Assembly (NCBI GenBank): GCA_016462625.1
Contig: JAEMSV010000014.1
Span: forward strand, 1-52,068
DNA from: Solirubrobacteraceae bacterium
GTDB taxonomy: Bacteria; Actinomycetota; Thermoleophilia; Solirubrobacterales; Solirubrobacteraceae
Length of the DNA: 52,068 nucleotides
Direction of reading: 5' to 3'
This document shows positions 33,348 to 42,314 of this stretch, piece after piece. Within the stretch, counting starts at the first letter, position 1; each line of letters opens with the position of its first letter. The notes beneath the pieces are model-generated. The model did no database searches and had not been told where the DNA came from. It worked only from the letters and a program-made list of their open reading frames with translations. The position numbers were made by a program, and so were the translations under genes.

Positions 33348-33780
33348 GGTCGGGACCGGCGAGGTCTCGCAGCTCCCGCAGGCGATCGTCGTAGGACACC
33401 TCGAGCCCGGCGATGAGCTGGCGCGCCTCGGCGGTGCTCATCGAAGGAGCGTGGGCCCGGACCGCCGCGATCACCGCTCGCTTGTGTCGAGAGCGCTCGC
33501 GAAGAATCCACGCGCAGAGCGCCGCGCCTATCAGGCCCGCAGCAAGCGCGGCCGCGATGGCGTCAACACCGATCGCGGCAGCGGCTCCGATGAGCGCGAG
33601 CAACGCTCCGACCTGCGCCCACCACGGCGCGGCCCGGAATTGCCACTCACGGGGCACGCCATCGAGAAGAGCCCGCCGTTCCGCGATCCGCCGGTGCTCC
33701 CGGCGGTTCGCGCGGATGGCCAATGCGCCCAGTCCGACCAGTGGAACCGCGACGATCAAGAGCACGAGCACCAGCCGCAT
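33343..33780 (-). CDS. Membrane protein of unknown function, 145 aa
   Basis: One N-terminal helix (about 3-22: LVLVLLIVAVPLVGLGALAI), a basic stretch, then two more helices (about 55-92: VGALLALIGAAAAIGVDAI and AAALAAGLIGAALCAWIL) and a soluble C-terminal tail. No family is recognised. ATG 33780 is the only sensible start. The stop codon lies in the palindromic repeat. Confidence 0.68.
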   Translation of the reverse strand: MRLVLVLLIVAVPLVGLGALAIRANRREHRRIAERRALLDGVPREWQFRAAPWWAQVGALLALIGAAAAIGVDAIAAALAAGLIGAALCAWILRERSRHKRAVIAAVRAHAPSMSTAEARQLIAGLEVSYDDRLRELRDLAGPDL

Positions 33781-33809
33781 GGCCTCCCTATCGGCCAGAC
33801 TCCCCCGGG

Positions 33810-33851
33810 GTGTGAGCGAAAACGCCCCTCACAGTCCCGTTTCGCGACACA
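33810..33851. repeat. 42-nt palindromic repeat, copy B
   Basis: Outer arms GGGGTGTG (33807-33814) and CACACCCC (33848-33855), then GCGAAA with TTTCGC. The central part is not self-complementary, unlike copy A. It sits in the divergent gap upstream of the MMPL gene, about 37 bp before the ATG. Confidence 0.55.
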
Positions 33852-33888
33852 CCCCCGCCGCCCACCCGCCAGGAGGCAGTGACCCGAC

Positions 33889-36012
33889 ATGAGCGCCCTG
33901 CTCCATCGCCTCGGTCTCGCAGTCACCCGGCACCGCGGCGCCGTCATTGCCACGTGGGTCGTGCTCGCCGTCGCCACGATCCTCGCCGCGAACGCCCTCG
34001 GCACGCGCACGAGCGTCGACATCTCCTTGCCGAACACCGGAAGCCAGTCGGCCACCGACCTGCTGACGGCGGAATTCCCCAGCCAGGCGCAGGGCTCCAG
34101 CCCGATCGTCATGAAGACCGAGAGCGGGCAGCTGACCGAGGACAAGTACCAGCAGGCGATCGCCGACGCCACGAAGGCGCTGAAGGCCAACGACCTCGTC
34201 GCCTCGGTCGCGCCCGTCGCCATCAGCAAGGGCGGGACGGTCGGCTACATCAACATCACGCTGAGCAAGAACCTCGGCCAGGTCACCAAGGACGAGGCCG
34301 AGGACCTGGCCGACGCCGCCACCGCGCCGCTGGAGAAGGCCGGACTGGAGACCGCCATCGGCGGTGCCCTCGGCCAGGTCACCGACGAGGAGACCAGCGA
34401 CACCAGCGAGGGCATCGGCATCCTGGCGGCGATCCTCATCCTGCTGCTGACGTTCGGCTCGGCGGTCGCGATGGGCGTGCCGATCGTCACCGCGATCTTC
34501 GGCCTCGCGACCGCGATCAGCCTCATCACCGTCCTCGGCCACGTCTTCGGGATCCCGTCGACCGGGCCCGTGCTGGCGACGATGATCGGGCTCGGCGTCG
34601 GGATCGACTACGCGCTGTTCATCGTGACCCGGCACCGAGAGGGCCTGTCGCAGGGGCTCGAGCCCGACGAGTCGATCGCGAAGGCGATCGCGACCTCAGG
34701 CGCCGCTGTGGTCTTCGCCGGTTTCACGGTGATCATCGCGCTCTGCTCGCTCGCGGTCGCCCGGATCCCGATCGTCACCGCGATGGGCGTGACGTCCGCG
34801 CTGGCGGTGCTCATCGCGATGATCGCCGCGATCACGCTGCTGCCCGCGATCCTCGCCCTTCTCGGGCGGCGGCTGAACGCGCTGCGCCTGCCGTGGCGCA
34901 AGGGCGAGGAGGACCCCGACGGCAGCCCGCGCTGGGCGAAGTTCGCGCACGAGGTGTGCGATCGGCCGTGGATCGCGCTCGGGATCAGCCTCGCGATCCT
35001 GCTGCCGCTCGCCGCGCCGGTCATCGGGCTCACGCTCGGCCAGCCCGACACCGACGCGCTGCCAAAGGACGACTCCGAGCGGGTCGCCTACGACGACCTC
35101 GCCGAGGGCTTCGGGCCAGGCTTCAACGGGCCGTTCGTCGTCGCGGTCAAGGTGCCGAAGGGCTCAGAGGACGCGGTCTCCAAGCTCGAGTCCGGCCTCA
35201 AGAGCACCCACGGCGTTGCGGCCGTCTCCCCCGCGCAGAAGAACGACAGCGGCGAGGTCGTGCTGCTCACGGTCTTCCCGACCACCGGGCCCTCCGACGG
35301 GAAGACGGCGGACCTCGTCGACACCCTGCGCGACGAGGTCGTGCCCAAGGCCCTCGAAGGCACGAAGGCGGTCGCGTACGTCGGCGGGCTGACCGCGGGG
35401 TACGTCGACCTCGCCGACCGGATCGCCGACAGCCTGCCGTGGCTGATCGCGCTCGTCATCGTGCTCTCCTGCCTGCTGCTGCTCGTCGCGTTCCGCAGCG
35501 TGGTGCTCCCCCTGAAGGCGGCGCTGATGAACCTGCTGAGCGTCGCCGCCGCGTACGGCGTGCTGACCCTCGTCTTCCAGGAGGGTCACGGCGCGGGGCT
35601 GATCGGGCTGGAGGGCGCGGTGCCCGTCGTCAGCTACGTGCCGCTGATGATGTTCGCGATCCTCTTCGGGCTGAGCATGGACTACGAGGTCTTCCTGCTC
35701 AGCCGCATCCGCGAGCACCACGACGCGGGTGAATCCACCCACGACGCAGTGGTCAGCGGCCTGGCGAGCTCGGCGCGGGTGATCACTGCGGCGGCGACGA
35801 TCATGGTCGTGGTCTTCGGGTCCTTCGTGCTCAACGACGACCCGACCGTCAAGCAGTTCGGGCTCGGCATGGCGGTCGCGGTCTTCATCGACGCGACGGT
35901 CGTGCGGTGCCTGCTCGTGCCGAGCCTGATGGTCCTCCTGCGGGACGCCAACTGGTGGCTGCCGGGCTGGCTGGACCGGATCCTTCCGCCGCTGGGGCTG
36001 GACGAGTCCTAG
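33889..36012 (+). CDS. MMPL family (RND-type) transporter, 707 aa
   Basis: Twelve-helix RND-like transporter with two repeats. Each half begins with a single helix and a periplasmic-type loop, then five helices. The MMPL signatures are GLGVGIDYALFIVTRHREGL in the first half and LFGLSMDYEVFLLSRIREHH in the second; the paired Asp-Tyr residues carry protons in MmpL3. It probably exports lipids or drugs. AGGAGG lies twelve bases before the ATG. The 3' end shares CTAG with a convergent gene. At 707 residues it is shorter than mycobacterial MmpL proteins, which is common in soil actinobacteria. Confidence 0.93.
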   Translation: MSALLHRLGLAVTRHRGAVIATWVVLAVATILAANALGTRTSVDISLPNTGSQSATDLLTAEFPSQAQGSSPIVMKTESGQLTEDKYQQAIADATKALKANDLVASVAPVAISKGGTVGYINITLSKNLGQVTKDEAEDLADAATAPLEKAGLETAIGGALGQVTDEETSDTSEGIGILAAILILLLTFGSAVAMGVPIVTAIFGLATAISLITVLGHVFGIPSTGPVLATMIGLGVGIDYALFIVTRHREGLSQGLEPDESIAKAIATSGAAVVFAGFTVIIALCSLAVARIPIVTAMGVTSALAVLIAMIAAITLLPAILALLGRRLNALRLPWRKGEEDPDGSPRWAKFAHEVCDRPWIALGISLAILLPLAAPVIGLTLGQPDTDALPKDDSERVAYDDLAEGFGPGFNGPFVVAVKVPKGSEDAVSKLESGLKSTHGVAAVSPAQKNDSGEVVLLTVFPTTGPSDGKTADLVDTLRDEVVPKALEGTKAVAYVGGLTAGYVDLADRIADSLPWLIALVIVLSCLLLLVAFRSVVLPLKAALMNLLSVAAAYGVLTLVFQEGHGAGLIGLEGAVPVVSYVPLMMFAILFGLSMDYEVFLLSRIREHHDAGESTHDAVVSGLASSARVITAAATIMVVVFGSFVLNDDPTVKQFGLGMAVAVFIDATVVRCLLVPSLMVLLRDANWWLPGWLDRILPPLGLDES

Positions 36013-36170
36013 GCCTGGCGACCCTGGAGCGCCAGCGCTCCGAGCACCGCCGCGACGATCACGAGCCACGCGGCGAGCAGCCAGAAGTTCCCGAGCCCGA
36101 TGGATGCTGCGAGGGACAGCGGGGTCCCCCAGATGACGACGAGCCGCAGCCAGCGATTGTTGTTCGACAT
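36009..36170 (-). CDS. Small membrane protein, 53 aa
   Basis: ORF from ATG 36170 (MSNNNRWLRLVVIWGTPLSL) with two short hydrophobic stretches that could form a hairpin in the membrane. It ends in GALALQGRQA. No family is recognised. The TAG stop shares CTAG (36009-36012) with the MMPL stop. The 25 extra codons upstream run into the palindromic element and are not believed. Confidence 0.55.
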   Translation of the reverse strand: MSNNNRWLRLVVIWGTPLSLAASIGLGNFWLLAAWLVIVAAVLGALALQGRQA

Positions 36171-36186
36171 GCCCGATCGATCGGCA

Positions 36187-36237
36187 GGGGGTGTGGGATC
36201 TGAACGACGAAATCCGTCGTCGGAATCCCACACCCCC
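36187..36237. repeat. Palindromic hairpin element C
   Basis: Perfect 13-bp outer arms (36187-36199 and 36225-36237; GGGGGTGTGGGAT and its complement) enclose an inner stem ACGACG-AAATC-CGTCGT. The outer motif GGGGGTGTG...CACACCCCC is like that of copies A and B. It lies just after the metallophosphoesterase stop (36245), so it is probably also its terminator. Confidence 0.65.
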
Positions 36238-36244
36238 GTGCGCA

Positions 36245-38089
36245 TCAGTCCCGCGGGTCGTTGATCACGAGCTCGACGTTGCGGTCGTTGCGCGAGCCGC
36301 GCCCGTCCTCATCGCCCGTCGTCGCCTCGCTCTGCGGGTCGTTCGCCGCGATCAGCCGGGCGAGGGACCCGAGCTGCCCGTCGCTGAATCCCGCGGCCGG
36401 CCCGGGCTTCGGCGCGGCGACCTTCGAGTACGAATCGAGGATCGTCCCGAAGATCGAGATCGTCCCGTCGTCGTTGTCCATGATCTCGACGGTCCGCGAC
36501 TGCTGCGGCCAGTCGATGTGCGACGCGGTGTTGATCTCGTAGAAGCCGCCGCCGCTCTTCTTGTGGGCGATCACGCCGTTGTGGTGCGTGTGGCCGTTGA
36601 TCCACGCGACGACCTGCGGGTACTTCAGGAGCAGCGACTGGACCGACTTCGAGCCCTTGTTGCCCTGGTGGATCGGGGTCGACTTCTGCGGGTCGGCGTC
36701 GCAGCCCACGGTCAGCGTGGCCGAGCAGGCGCCGGCCTCCTCGTCGGGCGTCACGTTGTTCATCGTCGCGATCGTGTGGTGCGACGAGATCAGGACGAGG
36801 TTGTCCTTGTTGGCCTTCAGCTCCTTCTCCAGCCACTTGTACTGCGGATCGTCCAGGTTGCCGCTCGCCCCGCCGCCCTCCGCGATCGTGTCGAGCGTGA
36901 TGAACCGGACGCCCTTGCGCGGGCTGAACGCGTAGTAGCCCATCGAGCCGTTGGTGGCCTTCTTCACGCTCGGGGACTGGTAGCCGAAGCCATGGTTCTT
37001 CGAGGCGGAGCCGACCGCCTTCTTGAACTCGCTCTTGCTCAGGAACCGGCGCTCGGGGTCCGGCGGGACCATCTTGGCGCCGCCGAGCAGCTGGCCGAGG
37101 AAGGTCGGGTCGGTCAGCCCCTTGAAGATGTCGGACTCGGACTTGCCCTTGACCGAGTCCGGGTCCAGCCCGGCCGAGGGGAACGGCTTCAGGCAGCCGA
37201 CCGAGAACGTCTGGATGAGCGCGATCGACGCGGGCGCGTTGCCCTGGACGAGCGCGTCGTGGTTGCCGAACGCGACGTACCACGGGATCGCCAGGCCCGA
37301 GGCGGACATGCCCTTCAGCGCGCGGTCGAGCAGGCCCGGGTAGCGCGGGAACGAGCCGTACAGCCCGCCCGGCGCGGGTGACGCGGTATCCGGATCCCAG
37401 AAGCCCGCGTACCGCGTCGGCGGCACGCCCGGGTAGTCGTCGTAGTCCTGGACACCGGTGTACGCGCGCGCGGCGACGGCGGCGTTCATCTGCGCGATCT
37501 GCTCAGGCGTCGCGCCCGAGCACGGGTTCGTCGCGCTGATCGCCTTGCCGCTGAAGGTGTCGACCCGGCCGCCGTCGAGGATCGTCCGGACGCGGTCGAC
37601 CTCGTTCTCCTGCTGGTTGTCGGCGAGGTCACCCGTGCTGATCGCGAACTTGACCTTGCCGCGCTTGCCCGAGCCGGGCTTGATGGTGCTCGTCCGGTTC
37701 GCGTTGATGTTGCGGACGACCGCGTCGAACGACCACGCCCCGAGGAGCTCCTGCGGACGGTGCGCGGCGGTCAGCGGCGAGCCCGCGGGATCGAAGAGCT
37801 CGATCCGCGCCGGCGACATCGCGTCTGCGACCTGCGGGTCGGTCACCTGGGCGAACATCAACAGCGAGCTGCGACGCGAGGCGCGGCCGGACTTCGGCTT
37901 GGCCAGGTCGGTCCGGACCAGATGCGACTCACCGCCACGCGTGGTCAGCGTGACGAACCCGCTGCCCGAGCCGCGGACGATCGTCTCCTCCGTCGTCGCC
38001 TTGCCCGCCGGGTCGGCGAGCGCCACCGCAGGAAGCGCCGCAGCCGTCACCACCAAAGCCGCCACTCCCACACCGCGCATGGACACCAT
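36245..38089 (-). CDS. Secreted metallophosphoesterase, TIGR03767 (PPA1498) type, 614 aa
   Basis: Signal peptide VAALVVTAAALPAVALA, then a calcineurin-like phosphoesterase fold: FAQVTDPQVAD (motif I with Asp and Gln where His is usual), FAISTGDLADNQQENE (motif II), VAFGNHD (motif III), LISSHHT and INGHTHHNG (late metal ligands). The insertion-rich middle and length fit TIGR03767. An alternative is an uncharacterised Tat/Sec phosphatase acting on nucleotides or phospholipids. GGAGGAG 5-6 bases before ATG 38089 supports this start over the ATG three codons later. Confidence 0.87.
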   Translation of the reverse strand: MVSMRGVGVAALVVTAAALPAVALADPAGKATTEETIVRGSGSGFVTLTTRGGESHLVRTDLAKPKSGRASRRSSLLMFAQVTDPQVADAMSPARIELFDPAGSPLTAAHRPQELLGAWSFDAVVRNINANRTSTIKPGSGKRGKVKFAISTGDLADNQQENEVDRVRTILDGGRVDTFSGKAISATNPCSGATPEQIAQMNAAVAARAYTGVQDYDDYPGVPPTRYAGFWDPDTASPAPGGLYGSFPRYPGLLDRALKGMSASGLAIPWYVAFGNHDALVQGNAPASIALIQTFSVGCLKPFPSAGLDPDSVKGKSESDIFKGLTDPTFLGQLLGGAKMVPPDPERRFLSKSEFKKAVGSASKNHGFGYQSPSVKKATNGSMGYYAFSPRKGVRFITLDTIAEGGGASGNLDDPQYKWLEKELKANKDNLVLISSHHTIATMNNVTPDEEAGACSATLTVGCDADPQKSTPIHQGNKGSKSVQSLLLKYPQVVAWINGHTHHNGVIAHKKSGGGFYEINTASHIDWPQQSRTVEIMDNDDGTISIFGTILDSYSKVAAPKPGPAAGFSDGQLGSLARLIAANDPQSEATTGDEDGRGSRNDRNVELVINDPRD

Positions 38090-38216
38090 CTGGACTCCTC
38101 CTCGTCAAGACCCGGACGGGAGCGTACGGACGCCATCGGCCATCCGCGCCGGGTCTTCCGGGGCCATCCGTCCCAGGAAGCACCCCCCGGTCTACATCTT
38201 TCCGGGGTCGCTGCCG

Positions 38217-39296
38217 ATGAACGGTCCGATGGTTGCCGCTCGTGGAACTTCCTGGCTCTGCCCCGCCGAGGCCGACCGCTCGCGCCTGCTCGACATGGAG
38301 CGGCGGATCAAGCCCGTCCGCGTCGCGGCGATGGGGATCCTCGGCGCGGCGCTGATCGCCTCCGGTCCGTGGACCGGCTGGTGGCCCGTCCTCGTGCTGC
38401 TCATCTCGCTCGGCGCCTTCGCGGTCGTCGACCACGGCATCGAGAAGGCCCACGCCCCGGAGTACCGGATGTTCGCCGGCTGGGCGCTCTCGCAGTTCCT
38501 GATCGCCGGCAGCATCGTGCTCAGCGGCGGCCTGAACAGCCCGGCGCTCTGCTGGCTCGCGGTCCCGGTCGTCACCCTGAGCGCGCGGTTCTCCAACCGC
38601 GGCGTCGCGGCCGGCCTGGCGCTGACGATCGGCCTGCTGCTCGCGATCACGATGGGCCTCGACCACGCGGCCGTCATGAACGACCCGAGCAACCTCATCT
38701 TCGCCCTCGGCGCGATCGGCGCCGTCGGCATGCTGACCACCCCGCTGATGGTCTCCGACCAGGAGAACCGCAGCGACGCCCGCATCGACGCCCTGACCGG
38801 GCTGCTCAACCGCCACGCGCTCGAGCTGCGCGTCTCCGAGCTGGAGATGCAGGCCGACGGAAGCGAGCTGACGATCGGCGTGATCGTCGCCGACCTCGAC
38901 CGCTTCAAGAGCGTCAACGACCAGCACGGCCACGCGATCGGCGACGACGTCCTGCGCAAGGCCGCGGAGCGCCTGCGCACCCAGGGCCGCGCGTTCGAGC
39001 TCATCTACCGGATCGGCGGCGAGGAGTTCCTCGTCCTGCTGCCCGGCGCGAGCATCCAGGACACGACCGTCCACGCCGAGCAGCTGCGCGCCGCGATCGC
39101 CGAGAGTCCGCTCGCGGAGATCCCGATGACGATCTCGATCGGCGTCAGCGCATCGGAGGGCGGCTCGTTCGACTTCCAGCGCGTCTTCAGCCGCGCGGAC
39201 GCCGCGCTCTACGAGGCCAAGCAGCAGGGTCGCGACCAGGTGCGCGTCCGCGCGCTCAGCGACACCGCCACCGAGCTGGCGCGCGCCGCGGCGTAG
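38217..39296 (+). CDS. Membrane-bound diguanylate cyclase (GGDEF), 359 aa
   Basis: Five to six membrane helices (about 35-190; GWWPVLVLLISLGAFAVV, AGLALTIGLLLAITMGL, LIFALGAIGAVGMLTTPLM) precede a GGDEF domain (about 195-345). The active site is RIGGEEFLVLLPG (GGEEF), and DALTGLLNRHALE and VADLDRFKSVNDQHGHAIGD are conserved. The inhibitory I-site position shows RAFE rather than RxxD, so product inhibition may be weak. The start is uncertain between ATG 38217, 38229 and 38295; the stretch WLCPAEADRSRLLDMERRIK looks like real protein, so an early start is used. Confidence 0.87.
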   Translation: MNGPMVAARGTSWLCPAEADRSRLLDMERRIKPVRVAAMGILGAALIASGPWTGWWPVLVLLISLGAFAVVDHGIEKAHAPEYRMFAGWALSQFLIAGSIVLSGGLNSPALCWLAVPVVTLSARFSNRGVAAGLALTIGLLLAITMGLDHAAVMNDPSNLIFALGAIGAVGMLTTPLMVSDQENRSDARIDALTGLLNRHALELRVSELEMQADGSELTIGVIVADLDRFKSVNDQHGHAIGDDVLRKAAERLRTQGRAFELIYRIGGEEFLVLLPGASIQDTTVHAEQLRAAIAESPLAEIPMTISIGVSASEGGSFDFQRVFSRADAALYEAKQQGRDQVRVRALSDTATELARAAA

Positions 39297-39299
39297 GTC

Positions 39300-39581
39300 C
39301 TACGCGGCTTCCGCGGCGAAGGCATCGCGCTTGGCGCGGATGTGGAACGCCATCTCGCGGCCGGTGATCGGCTGCGCCCCGAGCGCGACGGCCGCGCGCC
39401 GGGCGGGCTCGTGCAGGTCGTAGTGATCGAGCCACGGCCGCGCGGGCCGGTGCTGAAACCACTCGCGCTTGAGACCGAGCCGCGCGCCGAACGCATGGAG
39501 CTCCTCGGTCGAGTCCGCGACGAGATGGCACCAGCGGCGGCCGCGCCACTCCCAGATCGCATCGTCGACGTAGACCGCCAT
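39300..39581 (-). CDS. DUF4031 domain protein, 93 aa
   Basis: MAVYVDDAIWEWRGRRWCHL at the N-terminus and EWFQHRPARPWLDHYDL in the middle are the DUF4031 signatures; RREMAFHIRAKR-like text closes the domain. These are small soluble proteins of unknown function common in actinobacteria. TACCCT eight bases before the ATG suggests a leaderless mRNA. It converges with the diguanylate cyclase gene, with three bases between stops. Confidence 0.9.
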   Translation of the reverse strand: MAVYVDDAIWEWRGRRWCHLVADSTEELHAFGARLGLKREWFQHRPARPWLDHYDLHEPARRAAVALGAQPITGREMAFHIRAKRDAFAAEAA

Positions 39582-39589
39582 ACGGGTCC

Positions 39590-39595
39590 AGGGTA
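39590..39595 (-). promoter_or_regulatory. -10 element TACCCT of the DUF4031 gene
   Basis: Minus-strand TACCCT, eight bases, then ATG 39581. The gap to the divergent lipoprotein gene is only 36 bp. Confidence 0.45.
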
Positions 39596-39617
39596 TTGAT
39601 GCGCCAGACTCAGGCCA

Positions 39618-40565
39618 ATGCGTTTCCGGCTGCTGGTTCCCGTCGCTCTCGCGCTCGCCGCCGCCGGCTGCGGCGATGACGCGCCATCGCGAACCGGGAC
39701 CCAGGCCGCGACGACGACCGCCACCACGACCGCGGCGAAGCCGGCCTCGCGGCCACCGGCGCTGTGTGGGCGGCTCACGCGGAAGACCACCGGCCAGGTG
39801 CAGGACGAGCGGCTCGACGAGCTCTCGGGCCTGGTCATCAGCCGGACCAACCCCGAGCTGCTCTACACCCACGAGGACTCCGGCGCCGGCCCGGAGCTGT
39901 GGGCGCTGCGCATCGACGGCGCGCTCGCCGGGATGTGGACGGTGCCGGGCGCCGAGGCGATCGACTGGGAGGACATCGCCACCGGGCCGGCGGGGGACGG
40001 GACGGCATGGCTCTACCTCGCCGACATCGGTGACAACCAGGAGGCGCGCGACGCGATCGACATCTACCGCGTGCCCGAACCCGCCGCCGGGGCCGCGCAG
40101 ACCGCCCCCGCCGAACGGCTGCGACTGCACTATCCCGACGGCGCGCACAACGCCGAGACGCTGCTCGTCGACCCGCGCCGCGGCGACCTCGTGATCGTCA
40201 CGAAGGGCATCACCGACGGCCGGGTCTACTCGCTGCCCGGCCGGGCGAAGGCGGCGGCGTTCGCGGGCGAGGCGACCCTGACGAAGGGGCCGTCCGTCGG
40301 CCTCGGGCTCGTCACCGCGGGCGACGTCAGCGGCGACGGCACGACAATCGCGATCCGCACGTACGCGTCGCTGTCGGTCTGGCGCCGGACGGGCAGTGAG
40401 CCCATCGCGACGACGATGAAGCGCACGTCGTGCAGCCCGAAGATCGGGCTCATCGAGGGCCAGGGCGAGGCGCTCGCCCTCGATCGCACCGGCACGACCG
40501 CGCGGACGGTGGTCGAGGGCAAGCGGCCGGCGCTGCGCCGCTACCGCCCGGCGAGCGCGCAGTGA
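39618..40565 (+). CDS. Lipoprotein with beta-propeller-like domain, 315 aa
   Basis: Signal MRFRLLVPVALALAAAGC with lipobox AAGC, then a Thr-rich linker and a domain with recurring strands (LSGLVISRTNPELLYTHED, then AIDWEDIATGP, WLYLADIGDNQEARD, HNAETLLVDPRRGDLVIVTK). This resembles the esterase-like/SdiA-regulated-type propellers found in secreted actinobacterial proteins; the enzyme activity, if any, is unknown. Its TGA overlaps the GTG start of the MOSC gene, so the two are co-translated. Confidence 0.8.
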   Translation: MRFRLLVPVALALAAAGCGDDAPSRTGTQAATTTATTTAAKPASRPPALCGRLTRKTTGQVQDERLDELSGLVISRTNPELLYTHEDSGAGPELWALRIDGALAGMWTVPGAEAIDWEDIATGPAGDGTAWLYLADIGDNQEARDAIDIYRVPEPAAGAAQTAPAERLRLHYPDGAHNAETLLVDPRRGDLVIVTKGITDGRVYSLPGRAKAAAFAGEATLTKGPSVGLGLVTAGDVSGDGTTIAIRTYASLSVWRRTGSEPIATTMKRTSCSPKIGLIEGQGEALALDRTGTTARTVVEGKRPALRRYRPASAQ

Positions 40566-41275
40566 CCGGGCGCGTCCTGTCACTGCACCGCTGGCCGGTG
40601 AAGTCGATGGGCGGCGAGCCGGTCGGCGCGCTGCGGATCGACCCGCGCGGCGCCGGCGGCGATCGCACCCACGCCGTCTGGCACGTCCACAAGGGCGAGC
40701 CGCAGCCGCTCACCGCGCGTGAGGCGCCGGGACTGCTGGCCTGGAGCGCCCGCTACGCGACCCCCGGCGACGCGCTCGATCCGACCACCCCGCCGGAGCC
40801 CGAGCTGACCGCCCCCGACGGGACGCGCTTTGCCTGGTCGGACCCTGCCCTCCCGGCAGCGCTGTCCGACGACCTCGGGCGCGCGGTCACGCTCCGCCGA
40901 GACCTGCGCGGCCAGCAGGACCTCGCCGACTCCCTCCTCGTCACCGTCGAGGGCACGCGCGCCGATGCGGAACGCACGCTCGCAACGCCGCTCGATCTGC
41001 GCCGCTTCCGCACGAACATCCACATCGAGATCGCGGCCCCGCCCTGGGCCGAGCAGGAGTGGGAAGGTCACACCCTCGCGGTCGGCGAGACGGACCTGCA
41101 GCTCCTGCACCCGTGCGAGCGGTGCGTCATCCCGACGCGCGACCCCGACACGCAGGACCGCTGGCCGCAGCTCCTGAAGTGGCTGAACGCCGAGCGCGGG
41201 ACGTGCTTTGGGATCAACGCCCGCCCGCCCGCGCCGGCGACCATCCGGGTCGACGATTCGGTCGAGCTGCGCTGA
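40562..41275 (+). CDS. MOSC domain protein, 237 aa
   Basis: An N-terminal MOSC beta-barrel (LHRWPVKSMGGE) is followed by the MOSC domain with the conserved Cys in HPCERCVIPTRDPDT. Such proteins (YcbX, mARC and YiiM relatives) carry molybdenum cofactor and reduce N-hydroxylated compounds. GTG 40562 overlaps the TGA of the lipoprotein gene (GTGA). Together with the molybdopterin oxidoreductase at 1-3 kb it shows that the cell uses molybdenum cofactor. Confidence 0.9.
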   Translation: MTGRVLSLHRWPVKSMGGEPVGALRIDPRGAGGDRTHAVWHVHKGEPQPLTAREAPGLLAWSARYATPGDALDPTTPPEPELTAPDGTRFAWSDPALPAALSDDLGRAVTLRRDLRGQQDLADSLLVTVEGTRADAERTLATPLDLRRFRTNIHIEIAAPPWAEQEWEGHTLAVGETDLQLLHPCERCVIPTRDPDTQDRWPQLLKWLNAERGTCFGINARPPAPATIRVDDSVELR

Positions 41276-41313
41276 TCGAAGGACCCCCGGGCAGAGGCGG
41301 TCCTATGGCGCGC

Positions 41314-41347
41314 GCTGATCCCGCCCACGCGGAGGGGCGGGATCAGC
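41314..41347. terminator. Bidirectional hairpin between MOSC and hydrolase genes
   Basis: Perfect 13-bp stem GCTGATCCCGCCC (41314-41326) with GGGCGGGATCAGC (41335-41347) and an 8-nt loop. The TGA stop of the minus-strand hydrolase (41343-41345) lies in the right arm. No U tract on either side. Confidence 0.6.
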
Positions 41348-42215
41348 CGCGTGCACCGGCGGCAGCGAGAGGCAGGACAGGCTGCACGAGCGGAGCGGGA
41401 ACCCGAATGGGTGTCACCGCGCGCACAGCTCTGTCGCTCTCGCGGGTCCGACGACGAGCGCGATCCCCCCGAACCGCACTCGCCAGTTCGCCGGCGACCT
41501 GGATGTAGACGTCGGGATGCACGGCCATGCCGCAGTGGGAGCTGGAGACCTCGATGGGCAGGAACCCATCGGACATGCAGGCCTGCCACTCCACGATTCC
41601 GTCGGTCTCAGAGAAGATCGACGCGCCGCGCACCTCTTCGGGCAACGCGGCGCGCATGTCCGACCAGAAGCGCTCGCAGCAGCCCTCCCCCTCAAAGACT
41701 GCCGAGCGCTGACCGGGGCCGCCGATACGGCACCGGCTGGACAGGGGTCCCAGGCGCGCATCACCCATCGCCTGAAGGACGTCGAGCTGGCGCTGGAGCA
41801 TCGGATGGATGTCCTCCAGCACCGCCCCGTGCGGAGTGCCCATGGTGACGACCCCCGCAACGAGGTCAGGCCGGCGAACCGCGAGGGCGCGTCCGAGCAT
41901 TCCCCCCCGAGAATGCCCGACGATCAGCCCCCGGCGGCCCGCCGCCTGAACCGCACGCTCGAGCCGCGATTCCAGCCGGCCCAAGCTCTCCTCCGAACAG
42001 CGAACGTTGCTGCGCATGCCGGCACGCACCGGGCGATAGCCCAGGCGCTTGAGCCACGCGGCCATCGGCCGCAGTGTCTCGTCGCCGGCCAGAAGGCCCG
42101 GAACCAGCAGTACTGGTGCTCCGTTGCCGCGGGGAACCCCCCGGCCCCGCCACACATCGGAACCCAGCAATGCACGCAGCTCAAACGGTGCGCGTGCCTC
42201 TCGCAACAGCGTCAT
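41343..42215 (-). CDS. Alpha/beta hydrolase (lipase/esterase-like), 290 aa
   Basis: Alpha/beta-hydrolase fold with oxyanion region VLLVPGLLAGDE, nucleophile elbow GHSRGG (Ser102), Asp205 in SETDGIVEW and His227 in SSSHCGMAV. The triad is thus complete. It resembles PGAP1/lipase class 2-like esterases acting on lipids. There is no signal peptide. ATG 42215 follows AGGA closely; an ATG at 42272 would add 19 residues. The TGA stop lies in the terminator hairpin. Confidence 0.85.
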   Translation of the reverse strand: MTLLREARAPFELRALLGSDVWRGRGVPRGNGAPVLLVPGLLAGDETLRPMAAWLKRLGYRPVRAGMRSNVRCSEESLGRLESRLERAVQAAGRRGLIVGHSRGGMLGRALAVRRPDLVAGVVTMGTPHGAVLEDIHPMLQRQLDVLQAMGDARLGPLSSRCRIGGPGQRSAVFEGEGCCERFWSDMRAALPEEVRGASIFSETDGIVEWQACMSDGFLPIEVSSSHCGMAVHPDVYIQVAGELASAVRGDRARRRTRESDRAVRAVTPIRVPAPLVQPVLPLAAAGARG

Positions 42216-42290
42216 TTCCTGCCTTCCCTCCCCCTGCCCCAAGCCACTCAGGAATGTGGTGGCTCGTTGCAAAATGGAAGGTAGCGAGGG

Positions 42291-42314
42291 GGTGACGATG
42301 TGTCAAACGTCACC
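42291..42314. terminator. Hairpin at the end of the HD-domain gene
   Basis: GGTGACG (42291-42297) pairs with CGTCACC (42308-42314) around a 10-nt loop. The TGA of the minus-strand HD gene (42310-42312) is inside an arm, as in copy A of the 42-nt repeat. It is preceded by a G-run on the plus strand. Confidence 0.4.
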
